From the NCBI RefSeq assembly GCF_018417535.1, contig NZ_CP070978.1:186001-250000 (forward strand): a stretch of DNA of 64,000 bases. Direction: 5' to 3'. The position numbers and the translations under genes are program-made. Below are positions 8,604-16,296 of the stretch, piece after piece; position 1 is the stretch's first letter, and each line of letters starts with the position of its first letter. Below the pieces are notes generated by a model. It was not told the origin of the DNA. It made no database searches and worked only from the letters and a program-made list of their open reading frames with translations. This DNA comes from Burkholderia pyrrocinia (lineage in GTDB: Bacteria; Pseudomonadota; Gammaproteobacteria; Burkholderiales; Burkholderiaceae).

Positions 8604-8615
8604 GTTAAACTGTCT
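8586..8615. promoter_or_regulatory. Perfect 30-bp palindromic operator
   Basis: The sequence is identical to its reverse complement over 30 bp, with core gtttaacttgcaagttaaac. It covers the -35 element and spacer of the marR promoter and is AT-rich against a GC-rich background. It is the expected binding site of the MarR dimer, possibly of two dimers given its length. Confidence 0.8.
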
Positions 8616-8763
8616 AATTTAAAAAGGGATGTGAACGGGATCGGTTCGTCCGGCGATCGACGTGTCGTTCACGTCGTGGCGTGACGATACCGGCTGATAC
8701 AGCGGGAATGCGAGACGCAGGCGGCGCGACTCTTGCCCGCGCACCTGGTGAGGGCGTGATCCG

Positions 8764-9000
8764 CTAGATGCGACCGGTTGGGGGGACCGGCACGACTTCG
8801 GAGTATCTCGGCGTGGCGTCCTCGTGCAGCAGGTCGCCGAGGTATTGCGCGAGTTCGTCCGCGGCGAGCGCGGACGGAATGTGCAGGTCGGCCGGGCGCC
8901 GCTTGCCTTCGGCGCCGAGATCGAACACGGACCAGCGGCCGTTCTTGCGCACGACGGCGAGCAGCCGTCCGAACGCGATGAAGCGGTATTCGTCCTGCAT
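8764..9000 (-). CDS. Small conserved-looking hypothetical protein (78 aa)
   Basis: The product starts MQDEYRFIAFGRLLAVVRKN. It reads as a compact soluble protein: a beta-rich first half (FIAFGRLLAVV, WSVFDLGAEGKRR) and a helical second half (SALAADELAQYLGDLLHEDA), then a Pro-rich tail. There is no signal peptide or known motif. It lies between the DD-endopeptidase gene (44 bp upstream, same strand) and marR, so it may share a transcript with the former. Its composition is protein-like and not a shadow of a gene on the other strand. I do not recognise a function; it may belong to one of the small DUF families of about 70 residues. Confidence 0.6.
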   Translation of the reverse strand: MQDEYRFIAFGRLLAVVRKNGRWSVFDLGAEGKRRPADLHIPSALAADELAQYLGDLLHEDATPRYSEVVPVPPTGRI

Positions 9001-9044
9001 GGCATCGCTCCCGTAGCGTGAACGCGCCGGCCGCCTGCGCGCGC

Positions 9045-10142
9045 TTACCGGATCGAGCAGGTCAGCCAGCGATGGATCCTGAGTGCGTCGCTCGATACGC
9101 CGGCACGCGTCGGTGCGCCGAGCAGCACGACCGTTTCGCGGCGGCCCTTCACGCGCATGCGCATCACGACGCCGTGCCCCGATTCATTGATGAAACCCGT
9201 CTTCTGCAGCCGGATCGGCAGGCGACGGTAGCGGACGAGCGGGTCGGAGTTCACGTACAGCAGTTCGCCGTCGCCGGGGCGCACGGTGGTCGACGTATCC
9301 GTCGAGAAATAACGGATCAGTGGATCCTGCGCCGCCGCGCCGACGAGCTTCGCGAGATCTTCGGCCGTCGAGACGTTGTGCGGCGACAGGCCGGTCGGCT
9401 CCCTGAAATGCGTGTGGCGCATGCCGAGCCGGCGCGCTTCGCGGTTCATCGCCTTGACGAACGCGGCGCGCCCGCCCGGATAGTCGCGGCTCAGCGCGGC
9501 GGCCGCGCGGTTTTCCGACGACATCAGCGCGATATGGAACATGTCGCGGCGCGACAGCTCCGAGCCGACCTGCAATCGCGAACCGGTGAACTTGATCGTG
9601 TCGCGATCGTGCGCGGTGACGCGCAGCACGCCGTTCAGCGGACGGTCGGCGTCGCGTGCGACGACGGCCGTCATCAGCTTCGAGATCGACGCGATCGGCC
9701 GCACGGTGCGCGCGTTGCGGGCCAGCAGCGGCGTGCCGGAGTCGACGTCGAGCACGTAGGCCGCGCGTGAATGCAGCGCCCCGACCGCGCGCGGGGTGTA
9801 GCCGCAGCTTGCCATCAGGCGCGGTTTGGCGGCCGCCGGGCGCGGGCACGGGCGTACGGCGGTCGTGCGCTTCGCGCGGCGCTGCTGAGGGGCTGGCACC
9901 GCATGACGCTTGACTGCCTGATGCTTTACGCGCGGGCGGCGATGCTTGACGGCCTTGTTCTTGCGGTGGGCAGGCTTCTTCTTGACGGCCTTCGTATGCG
10001 CATGCGGCGCCTGGGCATGCGCGGTGCGATGCGGCTGCACGCGCTGCGCGGACGCGTTCGCGGCGAACGCGAGCAGCAGGAACGAGAGGGCGAGGATCAG
10101 GGTGGTCCGGGCGCGAGGCAGGCGCGCGATGAGGCCGGTCAA
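9045..10142 (-). CDS. PBP7-like D-Ala-D-Ala endopeptidase (peptidase S11)
   Basis: The product has 365 residues with a Sec signal peptide ending near ANASA (about residue 32). All three penicillin-binding motifs are present: SISK (S152-K155), SEN (209-211) and KTG (314-316, followed by FINESG). Role: periplasmic hydrolysis of D-Ala-mDAP cross-links during peptidoglycan remodelling. Unusual is the stretch from about residue 35 to 110, very rich in Lys, Arg, His, Pro and Ala (KKKPAHRKNKAVKHRRPRVK), which separates the signal from the enzyme and is much longer than in E. coli PbpG. It may tether the enzyme to anionic wall or envelope polymers. Confidence 0.88.
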   Translation of the reverse strand: MTGLIARLPRARTTLILALSFLLLAFAANASAQRVQPHRTAHAQAPHAHTKAVKKKPAHRKNKAVKHRRPRVKHQAVKRHAVPAPQQRRAKRTTAVRPCPRPAAAKPRLMASCGYTPRAVGALHSRAAYVLDVDSGTPLLARNARTVRPIASISKLMTAVVARDADRPLNGVLRVTAHDRDTIKFTGSRLQVGSELSRRDMFHIALMSSENRAAAALSRDYPGGRAAFVKAMNREARRLGMRHTHFREPTGLSPHNVSTAEDLAKLVGAAAQDPLIRYFSTDTSTTVRPGDGELLYVNSDPLVRYRRLPIRLQKTGFINESGHGVVMRMRVKGRRETVVLLGAPTRAGVSSDALRIHRWLTCSIR

Positions 10143-10701
10143 GCGAAAGTCTCCTTTTCACGCGCGATGCGGCTGCGCGGAATGCATGGGCGGTCAGCGG
10201 GTGCGGGAAATTATAAGGTCGATCGCGTGGCGATGACGATTGGATCGCGTGCAATGGCGCGCGATGCGGGCAGATTCGGGTCGTTTTTTTCTGCCGGTCA
10301 ACGGCGCGCAGGTCGTGAAAATCGTAAAGGCGCGCCGTTCCGGGCCGGCATGCCGCTGGAGGTGGCGTGGTTCAGCGCGGCCAGTTCCGCCGGGACACGA
10401 CCGCAAAACTGATCGCGATCGAACCTGTCACGGCGCGCGGCGGCGCGTCTTCGATCGCATCGCCGAAACGAAAGCGGCGGCTGCGTCCGTCGGTGCGTTC
10501 GGCACGACGTTTCGGTGTGCACGCATCGGCCGCAGTGGCGCGTTCATTCACGACCGCGGCGTCGCACGACGAGTCGGCCACGCATTCGGTCGAATGATCA
10601 AGAGACATGACAGTGAATTCCGGAAAGGGCATGCCCGTATTGAACGTCATCGCATTCGATCGGTAAAATGAATATTTCGATCGTTACGATTCCTTTAAAG
10701 A
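10143..10701. other. Divergent intergenic region (559 bp)
   Basis: This region separates the DD-endopeptidase from the next LysR gene. No supported gene was found; short frames on both strands overlap, lack ribosome-binding sites and have no recognisable product. The right end holds a likely LysR promoter with repeated TTCGATCG. Confidence 0.5.
10640..10683 (+). promoter_or_regulatory. Candidate promoter with two TTCGATCG repeats upstream of LysR
   Basis: TTGAAC (10640-10645) and TAAAAT (10664-10669) are 18 bp apart. Two identical TTCGATCG octamers start at 10655 and 10676, exactly 21 bp apart (two helical turns). One lies in the spacer and one at the expected start site, consistent with LysR autoregulation. 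Inference from pattern only. Confidence 0.4.
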
Positions 10702-11577
10702 ATGGAACTGAAACTGCTGCGAACGTTCCTGACGGTCACCGAGCTGTGCCATTTCAGCCGCGCGGCCGATGCGCTGCACATGAGCCAGCCGGCACTGAGC
10801 AAGCAGATCGGCGCGCTCGAGGCGAGCCTCGGCGGCAAGCTGTTCGAGCGCGGGCGGCACGGCGCGGAGCTGACGCCGTTCGGCGAGCGCTTCCTGCCCG
10901 ACGCGCAGGCGCTCGTGCGCGATGCCGACGAGATCCTCGCGCGCGCGCGGGAGGCGACCAGCGGGCAGCGCGGGCATCTGCGGCTCGGCATCTGTCTGTC
11001 CGTGCTGACGCTCGTGCCGAAACTGGTCGCGGAATTTCGTCGCCGCAATCCGGGCATCGCCGTCACGCTGAGCGACCTGTCGTCGTCCGAGCAGACGCGC
11101 CGGCTGCGCGCCGGCAAGCTCGACGCCGGTTTCCTGCGCCTGCCGTCCGACGACGGGCTGTCGTCGTTCAAGGTGATCGACGAAGGGCTCGCGCTCGCGG
11201 TGCCGCCGCACCTCGGCTACAAGCGCGTGCCGGCCGACCTCGATGTGCTCAACGAGATCGGCTTCATCGCGCTGCAGCGTGCGCGCGGTCCGGGGCTGGC
11301 CGCGCAGATCGACCGATGGTGCGTCGAGCGCCGCTTCGTGCCGCACGTGACGCAGCAGGCGGAGGATGTGCAGTCGGTGCTGACGTCGGTTGCGGCCGGT
11401 GTCGGCGTCGCGTTCATCCCGTCGCGCGCGCAGTACCTGCTGCGCGACGCAACGGTGCTGCCGCTCGACGGCAAGGATGCGAAGTGGCGCGTGGGGCTCG
11501 CATGGCTGTCGGGCCGCGACGATCCCGTCACGACGCATTTCGTGTCGTTCATGCGCGCCGCGATCAAGGCCGCGTGA
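10702..11577 (+). CDS. LysR-family transcriptional regulator
   Basis: The product has 291 residues starting MELKLLRTFLTVTELCHFSR. The helix-turn-helix is FSRAADALHMSQPALSKQIGALE, read in parts. The effector domain follows, with GHLRLGICLSVLTLVPKLV at its start and GVGVAFIPSRAQYLL near its end. It is close to the CbbR/BenM-like subgroup in pattern, but the target cannot be deduced. It stands alone upstream of a small winged-helix gene (77-bp gap) and has no divergent partner. Confidence 0.85.
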   Translation: MELKLLRTFLTVTELCHFSRAADALHMSQPALSKQIGALEASLGGKLFERGRHGAELTPFGERFLPDAQALVRDADEILARAREATSGQRGHLRLGICLSVLTLVPKLVAEFRRRNPGIAVTLSDLSSSEQTRRLRAGKLDAGFLRLPSDDGLSSFKVIDEGLALAVPPHLGYKRVPADLDVLNEIGFIALQRARGPGLAAQIDRWCVERRFVPHVTQQAEDVQSVLTSVAAGVGVAFIPSRAQYLLRDATVLPLDGKDAKWRVGLAWLSGRDDPVTTHFVSFMRAAIKAA

Positions 11578-11654
11578 CCGGGCGTATAGTGTCCGCGATT
11601 GCATCCTTGTCTTGAATGAAGGCCGGTCCCGCACCGGCCCACGAAACGGAACCG

Positions 11655-11939
11655 ATGACTTCAGAATCCGACGAAGCCGCGCTCGATCCCGCACTCGTTG
11701 CGACGCTCGCGACGCTGAACGAGGCCGCGAACGATCCGGCGGGCAAGACCTGGTCGCTGCCGAAGATCGCGAAGCGCACGCAACTGCCGATGAGCACGCT
11801 GCGGCGCGTGCTGACGCAACTCGACGCCGCAGGCTTGAGCGCGACGACGCTGAACGAGGACGGCACCGGCAGCGCCGCGCTGACCGACGAAGGGCGCGCC
11901 GTGTGCGCGCAACTGTTCGGCGCGAACGATGCTGGATGA
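11655..11939 (+). CDS. Small winged-helix DNA-binding protein (94 aa)
   Basis: The start at MTSESDEAAL follows an ACGGA ribosome-binding site; a longer reading from 11616 is less likely. The core reads as a complete winged helix: SLPKIAKRTQLPMSTLRRVLTQLDAAGL (helix-turn-helix, read in parts) and a short wing ending at TDEGRAVCAQL, as in MarR/ArsR/IclR N-domains but with no effector or dimerisation domain. Proteins of this type are annotated as hypothetical regulators in Burkholderia. It sits 77 bp after the LysR gene and is followed immediately by a terminator, so it may be the second gene of that transcript. Confidence 0.7.
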   Translation: MTSESDEAALDPALVATLATLNEAANDPAGKTWSLPKIAKRTQLPMSTLRRVLTQLDAAGLSATTLNEDGTGSAALTDEGRAVCAQLFGANDAG

Positions 11940-11943
11940 ATGA

Positions 11944-11971
11944 ACGACGGGCCGCTGACGCGGCCCGTCGT
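11944..11971 (+). terminator. Intrinsic-type hairpin after the winged-helix gene
   Basis: A 12-bp perfect stem (acgacgggccgc / gcggcccgtcgt) with a TGAC loop starts 4 nt after the stop codon. Only a weak T-rich tail follows (tgtgtc). Confidence 0.6.
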
Positions 11972-12008
11972 GTGTCGGCTCAACGCGTGCGCCGCGCCAT
12001 GCCGTGTA

Positions 12009-12752
12009 TCACCAGCGTGCCGTCACGCCGCCCATCACCGAATGACGATAGGTCTGGTCGTTCAGCCCGCGCCGGTAGCCGATGTCGAGATCGAGCCAGC
12101 GTGTCGGCGAATAGATCGCGCCCGCGAGCACGAATGCCGGATTCGCGCCGGCGGTGCTTTCGGTGTTGCGCGACATGCCGACGTCGACCACGAGCTGCAG
12201 CCGGTCGGTCGCCTTGTAGATCGCCGCGCCCGACACGGCCCAGACGGACGTCAGGTCGCCCTGGCGATTCGGCTGGTATGCGAGGCCCGCGTTCGCGAGC
12301 AGCGAGAAGCGCGCGACGTCGGCCTGCGCGAGCAGCGTCGCGCCGGTGCCGACGCGGCCCGTGCCGAGCCCGCGACCGTTGTTGCCCGTTGGCATCGTCA
12401 CCTTCGGTTTCAGCGCGAGCGACAGCGGCCCGCGTTCGACGAAGCGCCATTTCATGCCGATCTCGACATCGCCGATTCCCGCGCCGTTCTCGTCGGTCCG
12501 CGTTTGCAGATGCGTATAAGGCGCGCTGACGTAGAGGTCGACGTGCTCGCCGAACCCGCGCGTGAGCGTCGCGTTCCATAGCTGGTGGCGGCCGTTTTCT
12601 TCCTGTTTCGAGGTTTCCTCGCCGTTGAACTCGAACTGCCAGTTCGCATTGCCCTGCGTGCCCGTATCGTCGCTGACGAGCGGATGCGCCGCATAGGCGT
12701 CGAGCGGCGCGAGGAGTGCGCTCGCGGCTGCGAGCGGAAGGATTCTTTTCAT
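12009..12752 (-). CDS. Outer-membrane 'phenol-degradation meta-pathway'-type transporter
   Basis: The product has 247 residues from MKRILPLAAASALLAPLDAYA, a clean Sec signal peptide. The mature part is rich in alternating beta strands with aromatic girdles (WQFEFNGEE, LWNATLTRGF, VDLYVSAPYT, DLDIGYRRGLND) and ends in an aromatic residue (TARW), as expected for an outer-membrane beta barrel. The pattern matches the Pfam family named for meta-pathway phenol degradation, a poorly characterised porin-like group; that name gives no evidence for phenol use here. It lies just downstream of mgtA on the same strand but beyond a strong hairpin, so it is probably transcribed separately. Confidence 0.75.
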   Translation of the reverse strand: MKRILPLAAASALLAPLDAYAAHPLVSDDTGTQGNANWQFEFNGEETSKQEENGRHQLWNATLTRGFGEHVDLYVSAPYTHLQTRTDENGAGIGDVEIGMKWRFVERGPLSLALKPKVTMPTGNNGRGLGTGRVGTGATLLAQADVARFSLLANAGLAYQPNRQGDLTSVWAVSGAAIYKATDRLQLVVDVGMSRNTESTAGANPAFVLAGAIYSPTRWLDLDIGYRRGLNDQTYRHSVMGGVTARW

Positions 12753-12779
12753 CGCATTACCCTTGAAGCGTCGTGAAAG

Positions 12780-12808
12780 GCCGGCCCTCGCGCATCGCGC
12801 GGGCCGGC
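12780..12808 (-). terminator. Terminator downstream of mgtA
   Basis: A 13-bp stem with one mismatch (12780-12792 with 12796-12808, loop CAT) lies about 20 nt after the mgtA stop. On the minus strand it is followed by CTTTC. Confidence 0.6.
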
Positions 12809-12828
12809 ATGTCGTCATTCGAACGGAA

Positions 12829-15591
12829 TCAGAACCACTGCTTGTAGCGGCGCACGTAGATCGTCTTGACGATCTGCGCGAGCAGGAAATAGCCGACCAT
12901 CGTCGCGGCGAGCCACAGCCAGAAGGTGCTGGGCAGGTGCATGAAGCCGATCGCGTCCGCGAACGGCGAGAACGGCAGCCAGCAGCCGATCGCGATCGCG
13001 GTGAACGTCGACAGCAGCACCGGCAATGAAGCCGTGCTTTGCAGGAACGGAATCTTCTGCGTGCGCAGCAGGTGGACGACGAGCGTCTGCGATACGAGGC
13101 TCTCGATGAACCAGCCGGAGTTCATCACGATCTGGCCGCCCGTGCCGCCGTTCAGGTGATACATCGCGCCCGCGCCGAACACGGTCCACATCAGCACGTA
13201 CGTCGTGATGTCGAACACCGACGACGTGGGCCCGACCCACAGCATGAAGCGGCTGATGTTGCCGGCTTCCCACTTGCGCGGCTTCTTCAGGAACTCGGGA
13301 TCCATCTTGTCCCACGGCAGCAGCATCTGCGACGTGTCGTAGACCAGGTTCAACACGAGCAGCTGCGTCGCGAGCATCGGCTCCCACGGCAGGAACGCGC
13401 TGGCGACGAGCACCGAGAACACGTTGCCGAAGTTCGAGCTCGCGGTCATGTTCAGGTACTTCAGGATGTTGCCGAACGTCTCGCGGCCCTTGATCACGCC
13501 TTCCTCGAGCACCATCAGGCTCTTTTCGAGCAGGATGATGTCGGCGGTTTCCTTCGCGATGTCGGCGCCGCTGTCGACCGAGATGCCGACGTCGGCGTCG
13601 CGCAGCGCGGGCGCGTCGTTGATGCCGTCGCCGAGGAAGCCGACCGTGTGGCCGTTCGCCTGCAGCGCCTTGACGATGCGCGCCTTCTGCAGCGGCGTGA
13701 GCTTCGCGAACACCGTCGTGCGTTCGACCACCTGCGCGAGCGTCGCGTCGTCGAGCGCCTCGATTTCCGCGCCGAGGATCGGCTTGCCGGGTTCGAGGCC
13801 GACCTGGCGGCACACCTTCATCGTGACGATCGGGTTGTCGCCCGTCAGCACCTTCACCGCGACGCCGTTCTCGCGCAGCGCGGCGATTGCCGGCGCGGCC
13901 GATTCCTTCGGCGGATCGAGGAAGGTCAGGAAGCCGCGCACGACGAGGTCGTGTTCATCCGACGTGCGGTACTGCGCGCGTTCGTCGCCGCGCGGGATCG
14001 TGCGGGTCGCGAGCACGAGCACGCGGAAACCGTCTTCGTTGTATGCGTTGGCCTGTTCGAGCAGCCGTTTGCGCGCGACGAAGTCGAGCGGACGCACGCC
14101 GTCTTCATCCTGCACATGCGTGGAGACGGCCAGCATTTCCTCGACCGCGCCCTTGCAGACCAGCAGGTGCGTGCCGCGCGTATCCTCGACGACGACCGAC
14201 AGGCGGCGGCGCACGAAGTCGAACGGCAGCTCGTCGATCTTCTTGTAGCCCTGCGGCTTCACGCGCTCGCCGATTTCGTCGGCACGCGCGACGACCGCGA
14301 TGTCGATCAGGTTCTTCTGGCCGCTCTGGTGGAAGCTGTTCAGCCAGCCGAGCCGCAGGATTTCCTCGTTCTTGTGACCGGACAGGTCGAGGTGGTGTTC
14401 GAGGATGATCTTGTCCTGCGTGAGCGTGCCGGTCTTGTCGGTACACAGCACGTCCATCGCGCCGAAGTTCTGCACCGAGTTCAACCGCTTGACGACGACC
14501 TTGCGGCGCGCCATCGCGATCGCGCCGCGTGCGAGGTTCGCGCTGACGATCATCGGCAGCATTTCGGGCGTCAGGCCGACGGCCACGGCGAGCGCGAACG
14601 TGAGCGCGCTCAGCCAGTCGCCCTTGGTCAGGCCGTTGATCATGAACACGATCGGCACCATCACGAACATGAACTTGATCAGCAGCCAGCTCACGCTCGA
14701 CACGCCGCGGTCGAAGCTCGTCTCGATGCGCTTGTGGCTCACGACGTTGCGTGCGAGCGAACCGAAGTACGTGTCTTCGCCAGTCGCGACGACGACGGCC
14801 GTCGCTGTGCCGCTGACGACGTTGGTGCCCATGAAGCAGACGTTCTCGAGATCGAGCAGCGACGCCGATGCATCGTTCGCCGCGCCGGCCGCGCGCGTGC
14901 TCGCGGATTTGCCGGCCACCGCGCCGAGCGTGTCGTACTTCTCGACGGGCAGTGCCTCGCCGGTCAGCACGGCCTGGCTGATGAACAGGTCGCGCGACGC
15001 GAGCAGGCGCACGTCCGCCGGGATCATGTCGCCGGCCGACAGGTGCACGATGTCGCCGGCCACGACTTCGCGCATCGGCACCTCGCGGCGCGTGGGCTCG
15101 GACGTGTCGGTCACCGCGCGCTGCACGGTGGCCGTCGTGCGGACCATCGCCTTGAGCTTCTCGGCCGCGCGCAGCGAACGGAACTCCTGCACGAAGCGCA
15201 GCAGCGCGCTGATCGTGACCATCGCCAGCAGGATCGTCATGCCGACATAGTCGCGATCGTCGGGCGCGGCGAAGTAGACGTCGGTGAAGAAGCTGATGGC
15301 GGCCAGCACCAGCAGCACGTAGACGAACGGGTTATGGAACGACAGCAGCAACTGGCGGGTCCAGTGCGGTGGCTTGTCGTGTGCGATTTCGTTCGGGCCG
15401 GATTGTTGCAGGCGGTCGGCGGCCTGCTCGTAGGTGAGGCCGCGCATGCTGGTATGCAGCGACTTCAGCGTGTCCTCGAGCGGGCGGGCCGCTTCCTGCG
15501 CGGCGCGCATGATGCGCGGCTCGTTCTGGTGGCCGGCGCCGGCCTTGACGAAGCCGCGCTGTTTCTTTTGCGATGTATTGTGTTGTGTCAT
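12829..15591 (-). CDS. mgtA: Magnesium-translocating P-type ATPase (MgtA/MgtB)
   Basis: The product has 920 residues, the normal length for the P3B-type Mg2+ importers. ATPase motifs are complete: TGEALPVEKY (A domain), DKTGTLT with phosphorylated Asp385, TGDNPIVTMKVCRQVGL, and GDGINDAPALRDADVGISVD. The TM4 motif VGLTPEMLPMIV is the one specific to MgtA/MgtB. The start follows AGGAG by 6 nt. It imports Mg2+ across the inner membrane at low external Mg2+. A proline-rich leader ORF ends 47 nt upstream and a 10-bp hairpin spans that ORF's stop, pointing to translation-coupled Mg2+ control as in enteric mgtA, but with a different sequence. No phoPQ or mgtC lies in the window. Confidence 0.93.
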   Translation of the reverse strand: MTQHNTSQKKQRGFVKAGAGHQNEPRIMRAAQEAARPLEDTLKSLHTSMRGLTYEQAADRLQQSGPNEIAHDKPPHWTRQLLLSFHNPFVYVLLVLAAISFFTDVYFAAPDDRDYVGMTILLAMVTISALLRFVQEFRSLRAAEKLKAMVRTTATVQRAVTDTSEPTRREVPMREVVAGDIVHLSAGDMIPADVRLLASRDLFISQAVLTGEALPVEKYDTLGAVAGKSASTRAAGAANDASASLLDLENVCFMGTNVVSGTATAVVVATGEDTYFGSLARNVVSHKRIETSFDRGVSSVSWLLIKFMFVMVPIVFMINGLTKGDWLSALTFALAVAVGLTPEMLPMIVSANLARGAIAMARRKVVVKRLNSVQNFGAMDVLCTDKTGTLTQDKIILEHHLDLSGHKNEEILRLGWLNSFHQSGQKNLIDIAVVARADEIGERVKPQGYKKIDELPFDFVRRRLSVVVEDTRGTHLLVCKGAVEEMLAVSTHVQDEDGVRPLDFVARKRLLEQANAYNEDGFRVLVLATRTIPRGDERAQYRTSDEHDLVVRGFLTFLDPPKESAAPAIAALRENGVAVKVLTGDNPIVTMKVCRQVGLEPGKPILGAEIEALDDATLAQVVERTTVFAKLTPLQKARIVKALQANGHTVGFLGDGINDAPALRDADVGISVDSGADIAKETADIILLEKSLMVLEEGVIKGRETFGNILKYLNMTASSNFGNVFSVLVASAFLPWEPMLATQLLVLNLVYDTSQMLLPWDKMDPEFLKKPRKWEAGNISRFMLWVGPTSSVFDITTYVLMWTVFGAGAMYHLNGGTGGQIVMNSGWFIESLVSQTLVVHLLRTQKIPFLQSTASLPVLLSTFTAIAIGCWLPFSPFADAIGFMHLPSTFWLWLAATMVGYFLLAQIVKTIYVRRYKQWF

Positions 15592-15619
15592 GAGTCGCTC
15601 CTAGCGCACGAGGCGGCGG

Positions 15620-15663
15620 GCGGGGAGCGACCGTGACGTTATCGACGCACGAGCGCTCCCCGC
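15620..15663 (-). promoter_or_regulatory. Hairpin across the mgtA leader-ORF stop codon
   Basis: Perfect 10-bp arms 15654-15663 and 15620-15629 (gcggggagcg / cgctccccgc on the transcript) enclose a 24-nt loop that contains the leader ORF's TAA (15639-15641). A ribosome finishing the leader would melt the stem. No U-tract follows, so it is more like a translation-coupling or Rho-access switch than an intrinsic terminator. Confidence 0.55.
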
Positions 15664-15797
15664 CGCGTCGCGTCAGGCGCGATCGGCTGTGGATCGGAAA
15701 AGGCGGGAACGCTCGCCGGCGCGTGGAGTGCGGTCGGCGTGTCGATGCGCAGCGTCGCACCGGCGAGCGGTAATCGACTACTGTCGTCTGAGTTCAT
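15639..15797 (-). CDS. Proline-rich leader peptide ORF upstream of mgtA (52 aa)
   Basis: The ATG at 15795-15797 is preceded by AGGAG with 5-nt spacing, the best ribosome-binding site in this region, and the frame ends 47 nt before mgtA. The peptide begins MNSDDSSRLP and ends ATRRGALVRR. It has seven prolines (positions 10, 21, 27, 31, 36, 38, 41), an acidic/proline-dense part (SDPQPIAPD) and a basic end. In enteric bacteria mgtA and mgtC have short leaders whose proline or acidic codons sense Mg2+ or tRNA charging. This is a candidate functional analogue with no evident sequence homology. A longer frame opening at 16010 is Arg-rich and less likely. Confidence 0.5.
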   Translation of the reverse strand: MNSDDSSRLPLAGATLRIDTPTALHAPASVPAFSDPQPIAPDATRRGALVRR

Positions 15798-16296
15798 CTG
15801 CACTCCTGTCGGTTGCGGATAGTCGGCACGGGCGATCGGCAGCGGCGCACGCACGAAGGCGCGCGGCCGGACGGCACGCGAACGGAAAGCGCACGCGGCC
15901 GGCGCCGCGCGCAACACGAACGCACACGCACGACGGCGCGTCGCGTGCATTCGACAACTTCGAAAAATTCGGCGGGGAATCTGGCCAGTCAGGCCGGAAG
16001 GACGCCGCATCCTGCTTCCCGGGATGCGGCAGAAGACGAGGCTCTGCGCGTTTTCCTCAGGCAGCAGTCAAGTTGGTCAAGCACCAACTACAACTCGCAT
16101 CGGTGTTCACAGAACACTCCATGTAACTAGACGGGGGCGATGGTAAAGGCTCGTCGTGCGAAGCGTCAACCCTTTTGTCAGGCGTTATTTCGAGAAACGT
16201 AAGCGGGTCGATGCGCGATCGCCGGACCGCCGGAACAAACCAGCCGCGCGCACGCCATGTCGGCATGCGCGCGGTCGCGTCGAAGCAGGGGGCCGG
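15798..16296. other. Region upstream of the mgtA leader with several hairpins (499 bp)
   Basis: No gene is supported. The stretch contains a 9-bp stem (16004-16012/16022-16030), a 7-bp stem (16071-16077/16083-16089) and the inverted repeat GTGTTC-N3-GAACAC (16103-16117). It must hold the mgtA promoter and the end of the peptidase transcript; the last repeat is a possible operator. Confidence 0.4.

Noticed and set aside
10372..10650. Possible 92-residue ORF in the gap before the LysR gene
   Set aside because: No ribosome-binding site, no recognisable fold, and several competing frames with equally poor composition.
13039..15636. Open frame of about 865 codons antisense to mgtA
   Set aside because: Same GC-shadow effect; the opposite strand encodes a P-type ATPase with all motifs.
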